Of a DNA stretch of 64,000 bases, positions 10,703 through 20,446 are shown piece by piece. The stretch's first letter is position 1. Each line of letters starts with the position of its first letter. The notes below the pieces were generated by a model. The model was not told the origin of the DNA. It searched no databases and saw nothing but the letters and a program-made list of their open reading frames with translations. The position numbers and the translations under genes were made by a program. Source of the stretch: Laburnicola sp. R22_1 (lineage: Eukaryota > Ascomycota > Dothideomycetes > Pleosporales > Didymosphaeriaceae); assembly GCA_014281115.1 (NCBI GenBank), contig JACONQ010000001.1, positions 4,526,001-4,590,000 of the forward strand, read 5' to 3'.

Positions 10703-12176
10703 ATGTATCTCTCCACATCATCCGTACTCACAGCCGCGCTCGCGGTTTCCGTCTCAGCCGCCACTGTGGCGCACCACAACCCCGGAGGTGGAGGTTATGG
10801 TCGATGGAATAGGGACGGGAGATCGAAATGCGGGCCGTTCAAGGGCGATTTCGAGATCCAGAGGTATCAGATGTATCCCGAGAACGCGGATTTCGACTTT
10901 GTGAGGTGTCAGGTTTATATAGGGTACCGGCTCCCTCGCGCCCTTTCTCATCATTACAGCACTAGGACAAAAGTCCAAGCACTGCGCTATGTTACCCTAG
11001 CATAAGCCCTACTCAAGCTTCACATTTCCCTCAAACTCCTCCTCCTCCTCCTCCTCCTTCTCCCCACCTCCCCCAACACACACGCACTAACCCCCCCAAC
11101 TCCCCAGGCACCTCTTCAACGCCTCCCTCGGCATCTTCTCCCCCTACACCACGCACTACACCACCATCTCCTTCCCCTCCCTAACCCACAACCCGCTCTA
11201 CAACGCCGGCGGCGTCGCCGTCTCCCCCTCCACCGGCCACCTCACCCTCCTCTTCAACTCGCCGCTCGAATTCCCCACCAACGGGCGCAACATCTCCGGC
11301 CCCCGCATCCTGCTCACCTACGACCCTTCTTCCGACCGCGAAATCTACCGCGTGGACCTCACGCGCACGAGCCAGGGGCGCTACGCGGGGTTCCAGGACC
11401 TCGCGTTCGATCCGCGCGGGAACATGTTTGTCGTGGGGAGCTTTCCGGGGACGGTGACGCGCGTGTCGCGCGATGGGCACGTCGTCACGCCGTGGTATGT
11501 GCCACCTGGGGTTATTAATGCGACGGAGAGGGGGCTGGGGGGCGTGGCGGCTTGGGGGTGGACGCTGCTTGCGTTTGGGGATAAGAGTGGGGAGGTGTGG
11601 CGGTTTGATATGCGCGAGGCGAAGGGGGTGTATGATGTGGTTACGGTTACGGGGCGGGAGGGGGTGGCGTTTGCGGGGAGCGATGCGATTCTTTTGCCGA
11701 GGCGGTATGGGGGGCGGGTGTTGGTTGTTGCGGAGGGGGGGAGGGGGTTGGGTGTGTTTTGGAGTGGGGATCGGGCGTGGAGGGAGGCGAGGTTTTTGGG
11801 CTGGGTGCCGGGGAGGGAGGTATGTGGTTCTTTTTTTTTTCCTTTTTTTTTCTTTTTTCCCTCCTTTCTTCTTCTTTCGGGGTGGCTTCCTTGCGTGCTG
11901 GAGGAGAGTATTGGCTTGGTGTGGTGTGGTGAATTGCAGCTAATATGTGCTGTATAGGATGAGCCTGGGAGTGTGCTCGTTGCGCCGGTGCAGATTGGCG
12001 ATGGGATATATCAGGTCTTTGCGTATTTTGGGGATGAGGGGGTTGGAGGCGTGGGCACGGCGGGGAGGAGAGATAAGTTTCCGTTTTATGATGTTTCGGA
12101 GGAGGTGGATGCTTTGGTTCAAAAATGCAAGGACGAAGCCCGGAAGAGAGGTGGAGTGAGTGAGACTGTTGGGTGA
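10703..12176 (+). CDS. Secreted beta-propeller protein, TRI14/SMP-30-like
   Basis: Predicted 383-residue secreted protein in three exons: 10703-10923, 11108-11819 and 11958-12176. The introns are 184 bp (GTACCG...CAG) and 138 bp (GTATGT...TAG). The N-terminus (MYLSTSSVLTAALAVSVSAA) is a signal peptide. The body carries repeated propeller-blade segments such as YNAGGVAVSPSTGHLTLLFN, QDLAFDPRGNMFVVGSFPG, GGVAAWGWTLLAFGDKSG and VLVAPVQIGDGIYQVFAYFG, as in SMP-30/NHL six-bladed propellers. Length, secretion and blade pattern recall the fungal TRI14 family, which is linked to virulence in Fusarium but is not an enzyme of known activity. The family name is a judgement from pattern, not a search. 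The second intron has long T tracts. There are no trichothecene genes nearby. Confidence 0.72.
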
Positions 12177-12331
12177 GCATCGTAGTTAGAGAAGAGAGCA
12201 AGGATGTGAATGTATGAGTGTGGCATGGCACGAGAGTGGCATGGAGATGGGATGTGATTTATGTTGTTTGTATTGTTTGTATTTGTTTTTGTATTTGTAT
12301 TTGAGAACTATATACCTGTGTGGTGTGATGT

Positions 12332-13292
12332 GATGTTGATGCTCTCAGATCATCATTCCACTCGAGGTGGTCAGACCTGAGAGCATCAACATCTTTGATG
12401 CGATGTGATGTTCGAATGCTCACTCCAACTAATGCGGTCAGAGTGAGTATTCGAGAGCATCAGCATCGTTGATATGATGTGATGTTCGAATTCTCACTCC
12501 AACCAAGGCGGTCGGAGTGAGGATTCGAGAGCATCAAACATCGAAGGATTGCAGTTCTCTGCTCTTTATGCCATATAGGCATGAAGAGCAGAGAACTGTA
12601 TTTGAAAAGACAAAAGTCTTTCTAGGGACGTTAGAACGAGGGGAATAGAGACGTTAGAACAAGGAGGATGGCTTACAATGAGAGAGTTGAACGCCTGTGA
12701 TGCCTCTCTACTCATTGTACCATCTCGAGCGGTCAGACCCTTGAGATTGGTGGGTGGAACCTTTTGGCTATATCCCACGCGAAGTGGGATATGCCGATTC
12801 CAACCACCAAGCTCGCGGGTTATTATTCCGCTCGAGATGGTACAATGAGTAGAGAGGCGTGGTGTGTGTTGTAGCTGTTGAGCTGAAGATGTTAGTAAAA
12901 GAAAGAGAGAAGACGGGAGGAGGACTTACGTGAGAGGCTATGTAAGCCTGTGTGGGTGCTCTTGGCTCTTCATACCAGATCGTGGTGGTCACGATCTCGT
13001 AAACCGCCACGATCTGGTATAAAGAGCCGAGAGCTGTGGTGTGTGGCGTGGTCTGGCGATGTTAGTAACAGAGCTGGAGATGTGAGAAAGAGGACTTACA
13101 ATGAGAGGCTATTAAGCCTGTGGGTGTCGGTGGTGTGGCGCCAGCGTGGCGGTTGCTCCACACCACCGACTAGTTGCCGATGTGGCAGTCACTATCACCG
13201 ATGGAGAGGTGTGGTAGTGAAGCCACCAGGGCGTTGTCGCCGAGGCAGCTATCACTACCACCAATGTGGCGGCGGTGGTAGTGAAGCTGCCT
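12332..13292. repeat. Array of nine related but distinct hairpin (inverted-repeat) modules
   Basis: Nine palindromic modules lie within 960 bp. They are at 12332-12393 (17-nt perfect arms), 12407-12467, 12481-12542, 12551-12599 (15-nt arms with a smaller palindrome in the loop), 12702-12858 (two perfect 31-nt arms enclosing further nested palindromes), 12958-13034 (31-nt arms, three transition differences), 13126-13170, 13182-13226 and 13243-13292. The first three form a tandem repeat of about 74-76 bp. Stem sequences differ between modules, but loop and flank motifs recur (ggtcagac, gatgtgatg). Between the larger modules the same spacer recurs: gatgttagtaa, a GA-rich run, then acttac plus agcctgtg. 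On the minus strand that spacer is a short intron. All modules fall in predicted exons of the minus-strand gene at 13380-12460 or its 3' leader. Confidence 0.85.
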
Positions 13293-13380
13293 GGCAGTAA
13301 TGGCCAAAGCCAGGGCGCTGCGAACATGTTAGCCATGACCATGATGCAAGGCTGCGAGGGACATACTGTAGGTTGCCCAT
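12460..13380 (-). pseudogene. Orphan spliced gene with hairpin exons; in-frame TAG
   Basis: Minus-strand five-exon model: 13380-13367, 13317-13100, 13033-12930, 12874-12677 and 12621-12460. The introns are 13366-13318 (49 bp), 13099-13034 (66), 12929-12875 (55) and 12676-12622 (55). Each has GTATGT/GTAAGT/GTAAGC donors, a GCTAAC, ACTAAC or TTCTAAC branch box and an AG acceptor. Introns 2 and 3 are near copies, and the three exon tails before donors 2-4 are 23-nt relatives (CACAGGC...TCTCA). Spliced this way, one reading frame spans all exons for 231 codons, broken only by one TAG in exon 2 (13160-13158 region, just before hairpin module 13126-13170). The start has a good context (CCACCATGG) and a TATA box upstream. 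I recognise no protein family. It could be a decayed coding gene, a gene with another splice form, or a spliced non-coding hairpin RNA. Confidence 0.5.
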
Positions 13381-13447
13381 GGTGGGCTGGTGGGAGGGTG
13401 CGCGAGCAGTGGAGAGAAGAAGAGGCCGAGGACAGCGGGCTGTGGGC

Positions 13448-13455
13448 TTTATATA
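13448..13455 (-). promoter_or_regulatory. TATA box of the hairpin-exon gene
   Basis: On the minus strand the sequence reads GAGTATATAAAGCC about 70 nt before the ATG at 13380, followed by a CT-rich initiator-like stretch and a CCACC start context. This is the clearest core promoter in the region and supports real minus-strand transcription. Confidence 0.65.
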
Positions 13456-13612
13456 CTCGTTAAGCGGGACGCTAGGGGACGCTATAGGTTTAGTTCCTCC
13501 GGCCGGCCAATGGAAGGTTCTCGTGGCCGGGAGGTCGGCTTGGAGAGTGAAGGGGCTGGTCAGGTGAATGGGAGTGGCTTTTCACTCAACGAGAAGGAAA
13601 ACAATATAAGAA

Positions 13613-13630
13613 TTAGGGTTAGGGTTAGGG
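13613..13630. repeat. Interstitial telomere-type repeat (TTAGGG)x3
   Basis: Three exact TTAGGG units in tandem, about 160 bp upstream of the TATA box of the minus-strand hairpin gene, which therefore sees CCCTAA units. In fungi such motifs are bound by TRF/Tbf1-type proteins and occur in promoters as well as at telomeres (established knowledge). The role here is inferred. Confidence 0.75.
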
Positions 13631-13639
13631 CTGGGGGAT

Positions 13640-14106
13640 TTAGATCGAAGGTTTTATAGCGCACGTATGTTAACTCAGTATAATACTGGCGTGGGCCTGT
13701 TAGTAGCCGTCGTGGCTGCCCAAACACGAAATGCAATCACGAATGCATCTGGCCTTCGCATTACCTATCCTGGGCAACACACCGGAATCAGATGCATCGG
13801 CACCTCGAATGCAACGTTTTATTACCAAGTCTGCATTAGTATTCCATATCCTGGTACAACACTATTAGTAATGACCACATACCTGTCCCCTCCTCTATCG
13901 TCGCACGGTGTGAGTTCTTTGAGATCACAACTCGCAGGTAGAGATAGGTTGTTCGAGAAATCAGTGGCTAATATAGCCATGTGTCATGGACTACTAGCAA
14001 TTTCTGAGTGCACCTATGTAGCCAGAGCAGCGTACTGAAAATTAAATCATTGTGTCCCTAACTAATTCGCTAACCTTTGCTACAACAAGCCGCAAACCCA
14101 TACTGA
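13640..14106. other. Gene-poor stretch with short dispersed repeat
   Basis: No gene supported. A short motif around TATCCTGG-N3-AACAC occurs at 13761-13782 and 13840-13862, and again far away at 44148-44170 and 63762-63784, suggesting remnants of a dispersed element. Confidence 0.4.
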
Positions 14107-15537
14107 TCACCACGTCCCCCTCCAACCCCCTCGAGCGCACTCCCAACTCCTTTCCAACCCCTTCCACAAAAACCCAAACATCCACGCAAATCCCACCCAA
14201 ACATACCCACCCGCGATCCCCACGACCCTAATCGGCGCCCCCAACGCATGCACAGCTCCCCTGACAGCATCCAAAACAAAATACACCGCCACCAGCGCGT
14301 ATATCAAGAAGAAAACCTTCAAGACCAGGAAAAACAAGCTCTTTATCTGCGCAAAGCCAGTTTCGAATTCGACTTTCGCGATGCGGGTTGGGGCGGGTGC
14401 GAGGCGGTGCGCTTTCTCGGGAGAAACGGGGTCAGAAGGTACAGGCTTTGTCGGTGAAGGTGAACGCGAGCCGTCCGTCGAAGCCCAAGGCGAGCGATTG
14501 TTGAACGACCACCGACTTTCCTTCTGAAGAGGATCAGCGTGCGAAGCTTTTGACCTGGGAACAAGGCGCACTTTGACCGTCTTGGGGGTCGCGGGCGGCG
14601 AGTTGGCCGGCGAGGAAGTAGCGCCCGTACCCGTGTCGCCGGTACGGAATCGTGGCCGCGCAGCCCCTGGCACGAAATTTCCCAATCCCACGGGTTTCCT
14701 CGGGATAGAGATGTTGCTCGATTCGCTTATCGTGTGTTCATGTGAACGTTGTACCCGTGACGGCGCCCACGTGTCCTGTGTCACTGACGGAGTTCGGGGG
14801 AACGATCCTGCAAGGGCCAATTGAGATGGGCTTGCCAACCGGCGTGATTGCATGTGAAGCGGCGGAGGCTGCCCGTTCTTGCTCACGTACGCGTAGTCGT
14901 AGGATACAATCGTCGACGGGACGCGTACGCCTTCGCTGTTGTTGCGTTCCCGGACCTGCTGCGCTTTTTGCTGGTACGTCTGGAAAGCGTCGACTTGTGC
15001 TCTGGACGGCGCGTGGGTCTTGGGTCTGACGACAGGATTTTCGAACAGGGGCACACGCGTTGTAGGCATCTCGACGGCCCAAGCGTCGCTTTCGAACGTG
15101 GGTTGCGTGTTTGTCGCCTCGGTGCGGATTGTCCTCGAGTCGATCCTGCGGCTTGTGGGTTCTTTCGGGCGCGTGTTCTTCCAGCTTTTGGGTTCTTTCG
15201 GGCTGGGGCTCCTCCTGGCCTCGTGAAGAGTTCCCGAAGACTGAGACAGTTAGAGTTGGTGTCTGGACTGAAGGGACTCAAGGGAGCCAACCTCGTCGAG
15301 AGTAAGATGAGAACGTCGGCCGGATAGAGTGGAGGCGATGGAAAACGCTTCTTCGTCTTTTTCGATTGTTTCGGTGGCGCAATAGCTTGGGATGGAGGCG
15401 TTGCTCGGATGCTGAACTTGTCCTTTCGAGCTGCGCCGGAAGAGCATGGCGAGTGCCTTTCTCGCCGAAGACCTGGTTTCTTGCTCTTTGACTTCAACGG
15501 GCCGAGGAGCAAACTCCATTTTGACAGCGAATTTCAT
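14107..15537 (-). CDS. Hypothetical protein with C-terminal membrane segments
   Basis: Predicted 459-residue protein. Exon 1 is 15537-15292, the intron 15291-15241 (51 bp, GTTGGC donor, CTCTAAC branch, CAG acceptor), and exon 2 15240-14107. The donor GTTGGC is unusual but joins the frames in phase; without it exon 1 stops. Residues 1-350 are polar, basic and disordered, rich in Ser/Pro/Arg with possible kinase sites. The C-terminus has a hydrophobic helix (SLFFLVLKVFFLIYALVAVY) and a second weaker hydrophobic, Gly/Trp-rich region, so it is likely a tail-anchored or two-pass membrane protein. I do not recognise a named family. The LDEV-SSGT junction rests on the splice inference; the exon-2 frame itself is clearly coding. 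Confidence 0.65.
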
Positions 15538-16415
15538 TTTGAAGAGAGAGGTGGGTGGTTGGCATGTGGGTGGTTGGTTGTCGTGACGGAAGAAGCGCGC
15601 GGAATGTGGAGTGACGATGCAACAGCGGAAGACGGGAAAACAGAGCTTATGAGGAATGTCTTAGGGATTCACATGCTTGCATCAACGTGTCCTCCAGAGG
15701 TTCTACAGGTGTCTAGGCGGTTCGCCTGTCATGTGATCAGCCTTTAACACATGCAGTGAACTAGTTCTCTATAGTTCCAGTGATAACTCCCGTTTAGAAT
15801 CGCTGTCCTATAGGTTTCTAGATGGTTCGTCTGTCATACAATCAGCCCTTTACAACAGTTGCGCAACATTCAATACCATCCAGGCCCTTTTCTCATTTGT
15901 TGGTCCCTTCACCGCCCCCCCCAGAAATAAGAAAAAATCGCCAGCAGAGCCACTATTGCGGTCGGTCCTATATGTAAAAATTGGCTATAAGTAAACATGT
16001 GACAAATAATAACAGGCCTGCATTCAGACTACCGCCTAAGCAGAGTTTTGGCGAATTCCGTATACTGCCTGGGGCCTGAGTACAAGTGGTTTTAGTCTTG
16101 GTATCACAGTGCACTCAGACTTTTATCCTCGCACCATATGAACGCATAGATATAAATGAATAAAACTATGGACCCATTCTAAGTCATAAATCCCATGCCA
16201 CCCAAACAGATGCGTCACGCCAGGCCTACCACCGGCAGGCGGAGAACCTGCTATCAGCGCGATTCGAGGGTATCGTATAGCAATGTGACTTCGACGCCGA
16301 GTAAAAGGCAGACTGCAGTCGTCTCGTCCTCAGCTATGCATCAATTCGCCCATGCCCGTATAAGAAAACGATCTAGAACGCCTACCGGGTGTGTCGCCGC
16401 ACATTGGTCCCAAGG
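15538..16415. other. Intergenic with a 40-bp imperfect direct repeat
   Basis: No gene seen. The segments 15707-15746 and 15812-15852 are about 40-bp imperfect direct repeats (shared core ggttcg-ctgtcat-atcagcc-ttta), possibly remnants of an old insertion. The rest is moderately AT-rich. Confidence 0.45.
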
Positions 16416-18095
16416 TTAGTTGTCACCCGCTGTGCCAATTTCCGAATACTCAAGCCAACGGCCGTTCACGGCCTTCTTCCATGTGCGAATAGCAGCGTCG
16501 TCTCCAGTGGAAACGAGGAGGTCGCCTGTTCATTGGGTTAGAGCGGTAAGGTGCGTGTTAGGGTTGGCTTGACGTACCCATCTGTGAGAATGCTACCCGC
16601 CAGACCGCGCTCTGGTGGCTGTTGAGTTCATCTACAAGCTTTGCTACCTGTCGGATGCGTCCCGGCCCATGCTCGTGGTCCTGAGCAGGCACTGGACCCT
16701 TCGAGGCTCCGGCCAAGCCGGCTCCGATACCAGAAGGTGCTCGTGACTTGCCCATCTGCGGAGAGGCGATTGTGTCAGGAACCGCTGAAGTCGATGAAGC
16801 TCCGGCGGTGGAAGATTTATCAGGGCGAGGCGTCGACAGCTCGTACACACGGATGGCGCCGTCCTTACTGGCGGTCGCGAGGACATCATAGCCTCGCATG
16901 CTGCCGTTGGCCCACGCTACATCTCGAATGATCTGTCGAGCGCCCTTGAGCTCCGCTACCGGGAAGAAACGCTTCGTCTTGTCGGTCCTGAAAATGAGGA
17001 CCTTGTTCATGGCCGCGACTGCTAAGCCAAGCGACTTTCGATCCAGCCCGGCCATGATGGCAGTCCAGCATGGGAGCTTCTCCTTGTGGAAGGCGACTTT
17101 GAAGGCGACTTCTTCTTGGCGCTCTGGGGGGTTGTCTCCGCACACCCAATGCTCGGCCAGGATGCTCCATTCGTTGAGGTTGCTCTGGTCAGTCGGCTCA
17201 TAGACGAGCAGGAGGCCGTCACGGGTGATCAATGCAAGCCAGGTCTCCTGCATGATGTTCTTAAAATCCAGAGACATGAAGGGTGCATTTGTCTGCGATG
17301 CGAGATTGGTGATGAGCTTGAAGCGACTGCCCGACATGGGCACTTCGGTCGCGTCCTCTTGCCAGAGCTTGCAGCGGCCGTCCTCGCCAATGCTGCCGAT
17401 GACCTCGCCCATGAACGGGCCGTTCCACTTGACCTGTGGGCTGTCAGACGGACATGCAAGCGATAAGGCGTGGCAAAACGGGCATGCAGATGCCGGGGTC
17501 CCAGATCGGGATGGGCTGGAGATTAGAAGGTAACATGGGTGCCACTCACATCGACAATCTCAGCATCGTGCGCCTTCCAGCTCTCGACCAGCGACCAGGC
17601 CTCGTCCTTCTTGTCCCATACTTTGAGCCGGTGGTCCGAGCTGGCCGTCACCATGCGCGTGCCGAAGTAGTTGAAATCCACCGCGAGAACGAGATCCTGG
17701 TGCCCGTGGGCAAAGGGCTGAAAGTTGCGCTCCGAGGCCATGTTCCAGTAGGCAGTGCGCGCGCCCAAGAAGAGCGACTGGAGGTGCTCGTGCACGTGAT
17801 AGTCGACGCCGGACGCGCTGCCGTCCGCAGAGGGCTCCTGGAGCAGCGGCAAGACTAGGTCCGCGGCCACGATGCCATCGTCCGAGGTGACAATGTTGAG
17901 ATGGGACTGGTCGCGATGCCCGGACCGTGCCTCGGCGTGGTGCTCGCCGGGCGACAAGCTGGAATCGGACGCGGCCTGCGAGGGAAGACGCGAGGGCGTC
18001 AAGTTTTCGAGAAAGCCCGGACGATGCAGGCGACGCGTTACGGCGTCCAGATTCAACTGAATGGGATCGTGGTCGGCGGTCGATATATGGTCCAT
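16416..18095 (-). CDS. SEH1: Nucleoporin SEH1, WD40 propeller
   Basis: Predicted 503-residue WD40 protein in three exons: 18095-17550, 17433-16578 and 16525-16416. The introns are 116 bp (GTGAGT...CAG) and 52 bp (GTACGT...CAG). Core blades read HGHQDLVLAVDFNYFGTRMV, TASSDHRLKVWD, SWKAHDAEIVDVKWNGPFMG, GSIGEDGRCKLWQED, RDVAWANGSMRGYDVLATAS and, after the last splice, GDLLVSTGDDAAIRTWKK. This matches Seh1, a member of the nuclear pore Y-complex (Nup107-160) and of the SEA/GATOR2 complex. An N-terminal extension of about 130 residues precedes the first blade, longer than in yeast. The start is the first in-frame ATG (18095); the frame upstream begins at TTG. It is divergent from ALG7. Confidence 0.92.
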
Positions 18096-18268
18096 CGTGC
18101 TGCTCGAAGCGGCGCGGCTGGGCTCTCGTTTCGGGTTTAGGTGGAGCTTACGAAAGAGCCGCAAAAGGTGGCTTCAACAGCTACGACGCCCGGCGTCGCA
18201 ACCTTGCCAACGTGCGCAAACACTCGCTCCTTCCTGTTCTTTTTGTTCTTCGCGTTCACTGCCGCGGC

Positions 18269-19798
18269 ATGTCGACCGCGCTGAGCTCGACCGAGACGTA
18301 CTCGCTGCTGTCTCTTTCCTTGGCGGCCGTGGGCGTCCTTCTAAACACCTTCACTGGCGAGGGCGAGCCACTCATCGCCTCGATTGCTTTCAGCTGCCTC
18401 TCCTTTTCCTGCTGTTATGCGCTCATACGCTGGCTTGGGAATGCCTTTATACGGCGCGGCTTCAAGGGCAAGGATCTGTGCAAACTCAGACAGACGGAAA
18501 TGTACGACCGCCCACGCCTACTTCTCGCATCGTCGACGTCGACGCAGCTCACATGACCTAGCCCAGAGACTATGGGCGCCGTGTGTGCCATGGTATATCT
18601 CCTCACCATCATAACCTTTATCCCCTGGCCATTCTACAAGGACATTGTCGTCGCAACGTCAGGTGGCGGTAATCGCGATGTCATTCAAGAGCTAGAAGAG
18701 GTCGAGACGGGCAGGCTGCTCCACCGCTTCCCTCACAACAAGGTAGTACTTCTTCGACCGTGACAAGCGCCTGCTAACATGGGCGTAGCTCGCGTCGTAC
18801 CTGTCGGCCATTCTCTCGCTGCAGACCATCGTCCTGCTCGGCATTGGCGACGACCTGTTCGACATCCGATGGCGGCACAAGGTCTTCATCCCGGCCGTCG
18901 CAGCCATCCCGATGCTGATCGTCTACTTTGTGGACTTTGGTGTCACGCAGATGGTCGTCCCGATACCACTGAGACCGTATCTCGGAGAGCTGTTCGATCT
19001 CGGTGGGTGACGGTCGAAATTTGGTGGGACGATGCTAACGGAGCTGCAGGTTGGTTGTACTACGCGTATATGGCCTTGCTTTCCATCTTCTCTTCGAACA
19101 GCATTAACATTCTCGCCGGGATCAACGGCATTGAAGTTGCCCAGTCACTGGTGATTGCAGCGCTGCTGGTGATCAACGACGTACTGTACCTGTCGCCCTC
19201 CACTGCGTATCCACACCCCGCCACTGACTCGCACTTGTTCTCCCTCTATCTCTTGCTGCCCTTTATTGGCGTGTCACTGGCGCTGTTGAAACACAACTGG
19301 TACCCAGCCAAAGTGTTTGTGGGCGACACGTACTGCTACTTTGCGGGCATGGTCTTTGCTGTTGACGGGATCCTGGGCCACTTCAGCAAGACCCTGATCC
19401 TGCTGCTCTTGCCGCAGGGGTTCAACTTCGTTTACTCCGTTCCGCAGCTGTTCCACATAGTGCCATGTCCCCGACATCGGCTTCCGCACTTCAATGCACG
19501 GACCGGACTACTCGAATGCTCCCGCGTCGAGTTCAAGAAGCCTCTTGCTCGTCCGATCGCGGAGGGCTTGAAGCTACTGCACCGGCTTCGGCTGCTGGAC
19601 GTCGAGAAGGACGAGAGCGGGCAGGTGGTGTCTTCGTCCAATTTCACCCTCATCAACCTGTGGCTGGTGTGGTTTGGCCCGATGCGGGAGGACCGCCTTG
19701 CATTGGGACTGTTGGGGTTTCAGACAGCGCTCGGAATCCTAGGGCTGCTGGTACGGCACCGCATGGCGCTGCTTGTATTCACGGCAGACAACTGGTAG
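18269..19798 (+). CDS. ALG7: UDP-GlcNAc:dolichyl-phosphate GlcNAc-1-P transferase
   Basis: Predicted 458-residue ER membrane enzyme in four exons: 18269-18501, 18562-18742, 18789-19002 and 19050-19798. The introns are 60, 46 and 47 bp. It makes GlcNAc-PP-dolichol, the first step of N-glycan precursor assembly and the tunicamycin target. Family motifs are in order: KGKDLCK, then IPETMGAV (its Ile codon is created by the first splice), GIGDDLFDIRWRHK (catalytic Asp pair), SSNSINILAGINGIEVAQS, KVFVGDTYCYFAGM and the C-terminal HR-rich loop with NARTGLLECS. About ten hydrophobic segments are visible. All exon junctions restore conserved sequence, so the model is strong. Confidence 0.95.
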
Positions 19799-20446
19799 CT
19801 AGGACGTCGGTCCCCGAGCGGACGGTCGTGTATGTAGGACTATTTCCCTGTGTAGGGGCCGAGGTAGGTAAGCAGGCATTGTACGTACCAAGTTGCCAAG
19901 GCTGCATTCCACTCTCGGACCGCCCACAGCGACGCAGGCGGGCCAATCGGCGCGCTGCTGTTTGAGCGGGTGGAGGCGGATAAGTGGGGCTTAGACGCGG
20001 GGCACGCTTTGCACGAGCGAGAGCGGCAGCAAACGTCATCAGCGCTCGCAGACGCGGAATTGCCGACCTCTAGCTGCAGAAGGGCACACGGGGGCAGTCG
20101 TCTGTAGGCCGTCGCAAATGGAAAGCCAGCCGCCATCGCACGCCAGGCCATCCACCGTCACTTTATACCAGGCCGGATCCCGCCACAGCTGGTTCGCATC
20201 GGCGGCGTTAGCCGAGGCGTGCCGGTCATCAAATTGGCAAACGGTGATATGCGCTCCGAACATCGGCTTCGAGCCTCAGTTCATTCTGCATGTCCGCTAT
20301 TTGAGTACCACGCCGCCGCAACTGCGCCTTGAGACACTTTCTGCGTGGCCTCTTCTCCCTTTTCCACCTCTCCTCTGCTCCTCGTATCGAGGCGTACCAG
20401 GCGTACCAGGCTCTGGTGACTGTAGCACACGACTCGAGTGTAAGCC
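19799..20446. other. Intergenic, LEU1 promoter
   Basis: No gene seen. It contains an aggcgtacc tandem duplication at about 20391-20409 shortly before the LEU1 start. Confidence 0.45.

Noticed and set aside
12332..13292. CRISPR array or MITE cluster
   Set aside because: The repeats are palindromes with different stems, not identical spacered repeats. No target-site duplications or common terminal sequence were found, and splice signals explain the spacers better.
13667..14038. 123-codon frame with a hydrophobic start
   Set aside because: It begins with a poor context, overlaps the dispersed motif copies, and shows no domain or codon regularity.
16195..16419. 74-codon plus-strand frame between genes
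   Set aside because: It overlaps the SEH1 3' end and has no features.
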